This document shows, in pieces, positions 15,141 to 15,181 of a stretch of DNA of 15,181 nucleotides; positions within the stretch are counted from its first letter, which is position 1; the number at the start of each line of letters is the position of its first letter. The translations under genes were made by a program, and so were the position numbers. Below the pieces are notes generated by a model that worked only from the letters and a program-made list of their open reading frames with translations, was not told the DNA's origin and did not search any database. Source of the stretch: Chlorobiota bacterium (GTDB lineage Bacteria > Bacteroidota > Bacteroidia > Flavobacteriales > Flavobacteriaceae); contig JAADHG010000143.1 of the NCBI GenBank assembly GCA_013151975.1, forward strand, positions 1 to 15,181, in the 5' to 3' direction.

Positions 15141-15181
15141 TTTGATTTAAAAAATGACAATCAAAAAACATAGATTTAGAA

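Noticed and set aside
15154..15181. ATG followed by nine open codons at the right edge, possibly the start of the next gene
   Set aside because: Too little sequence is visible to support a gene call; it is only 13 bases past the murF stop, so a co-transcribed gene is possible.
1..15181. CRISPR arrays, tRNA or rRNA genes, transposases, toxin-antitoxin pairs or phage-defence genes
   Set aside because: None was recognised on either strand; gene content is conserved housekeeping and type IX secretion.

Overview
The window is AT-rich chromosomal DNA from a member of the Bacteroidota, almost certainly the Flavobacteriaceae. Three things point there: core type IX secretion and gliding genes (porV, porU, gldJ), the absence of Shine-Dalgarno-like leaders, and several copies of the Bacteroidota promoter element TAnnTTTG ahead of genes. 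I see no mobile element, CRISPR array, tRNA or rRNA. Most of the window looks like conserved flavobacterial core synteny and not a newly acquired island.

Left part (1-3617). A secreted protein with a lamin-tail-like N-terminus runs off the left edge on the minus strand. After a 417-base gap come a PLP enzyme of the D-threonine aldolase / D-serine dehydratase type (+) and a short-chain dehydrogenase (-), whose stop codons abut with no base between them. Divergent from the dehydrogenase is an AraC-type regulator whose N-terminal half looks like a degenerate class III nucleotide cyclase domain. A strong bidirectional terminator and a degenerate dispersed repeat follow.

Middle part (3618-6450). 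On the minus strand lie cdd (cytidine deaminase), pdhA (pyruvate dehydrogenase E1 alpha) and pdhC (E2), the last two tightly coupled. The E1 beta and E3 subunits are not in the window. A perfect hairpin terminator at 6560-6592 separates this set from the genes upstream of it.

Right part (6616-15140). porU (the C25-family sortase of type IX secretion) and porV (its outer-membrane partner) run on the minus strand. gldJ (gliding/secretion lipoprotein) and murF (peptidoglycan precursor ligase) diverge from them on the plus strand. PorV delivers type IX cargo to PorU, which removes the C-terminal sorting signal at the cell surface; GldJ is required for stable gliding and secretion machinery. The secreted protein at the left edge may be a client, but its C-terminus is not visible.

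I did not find a convincing undescribed system. The observations most worth a second look are the cyclase-like/AraC fusion, the loss of the FGE catalytic cysteines in GldJ, the terminator placed directly in front of murF, the degenerate repeat after pdhC, and a small hydrophobic reading frame that begins inside a terminator.
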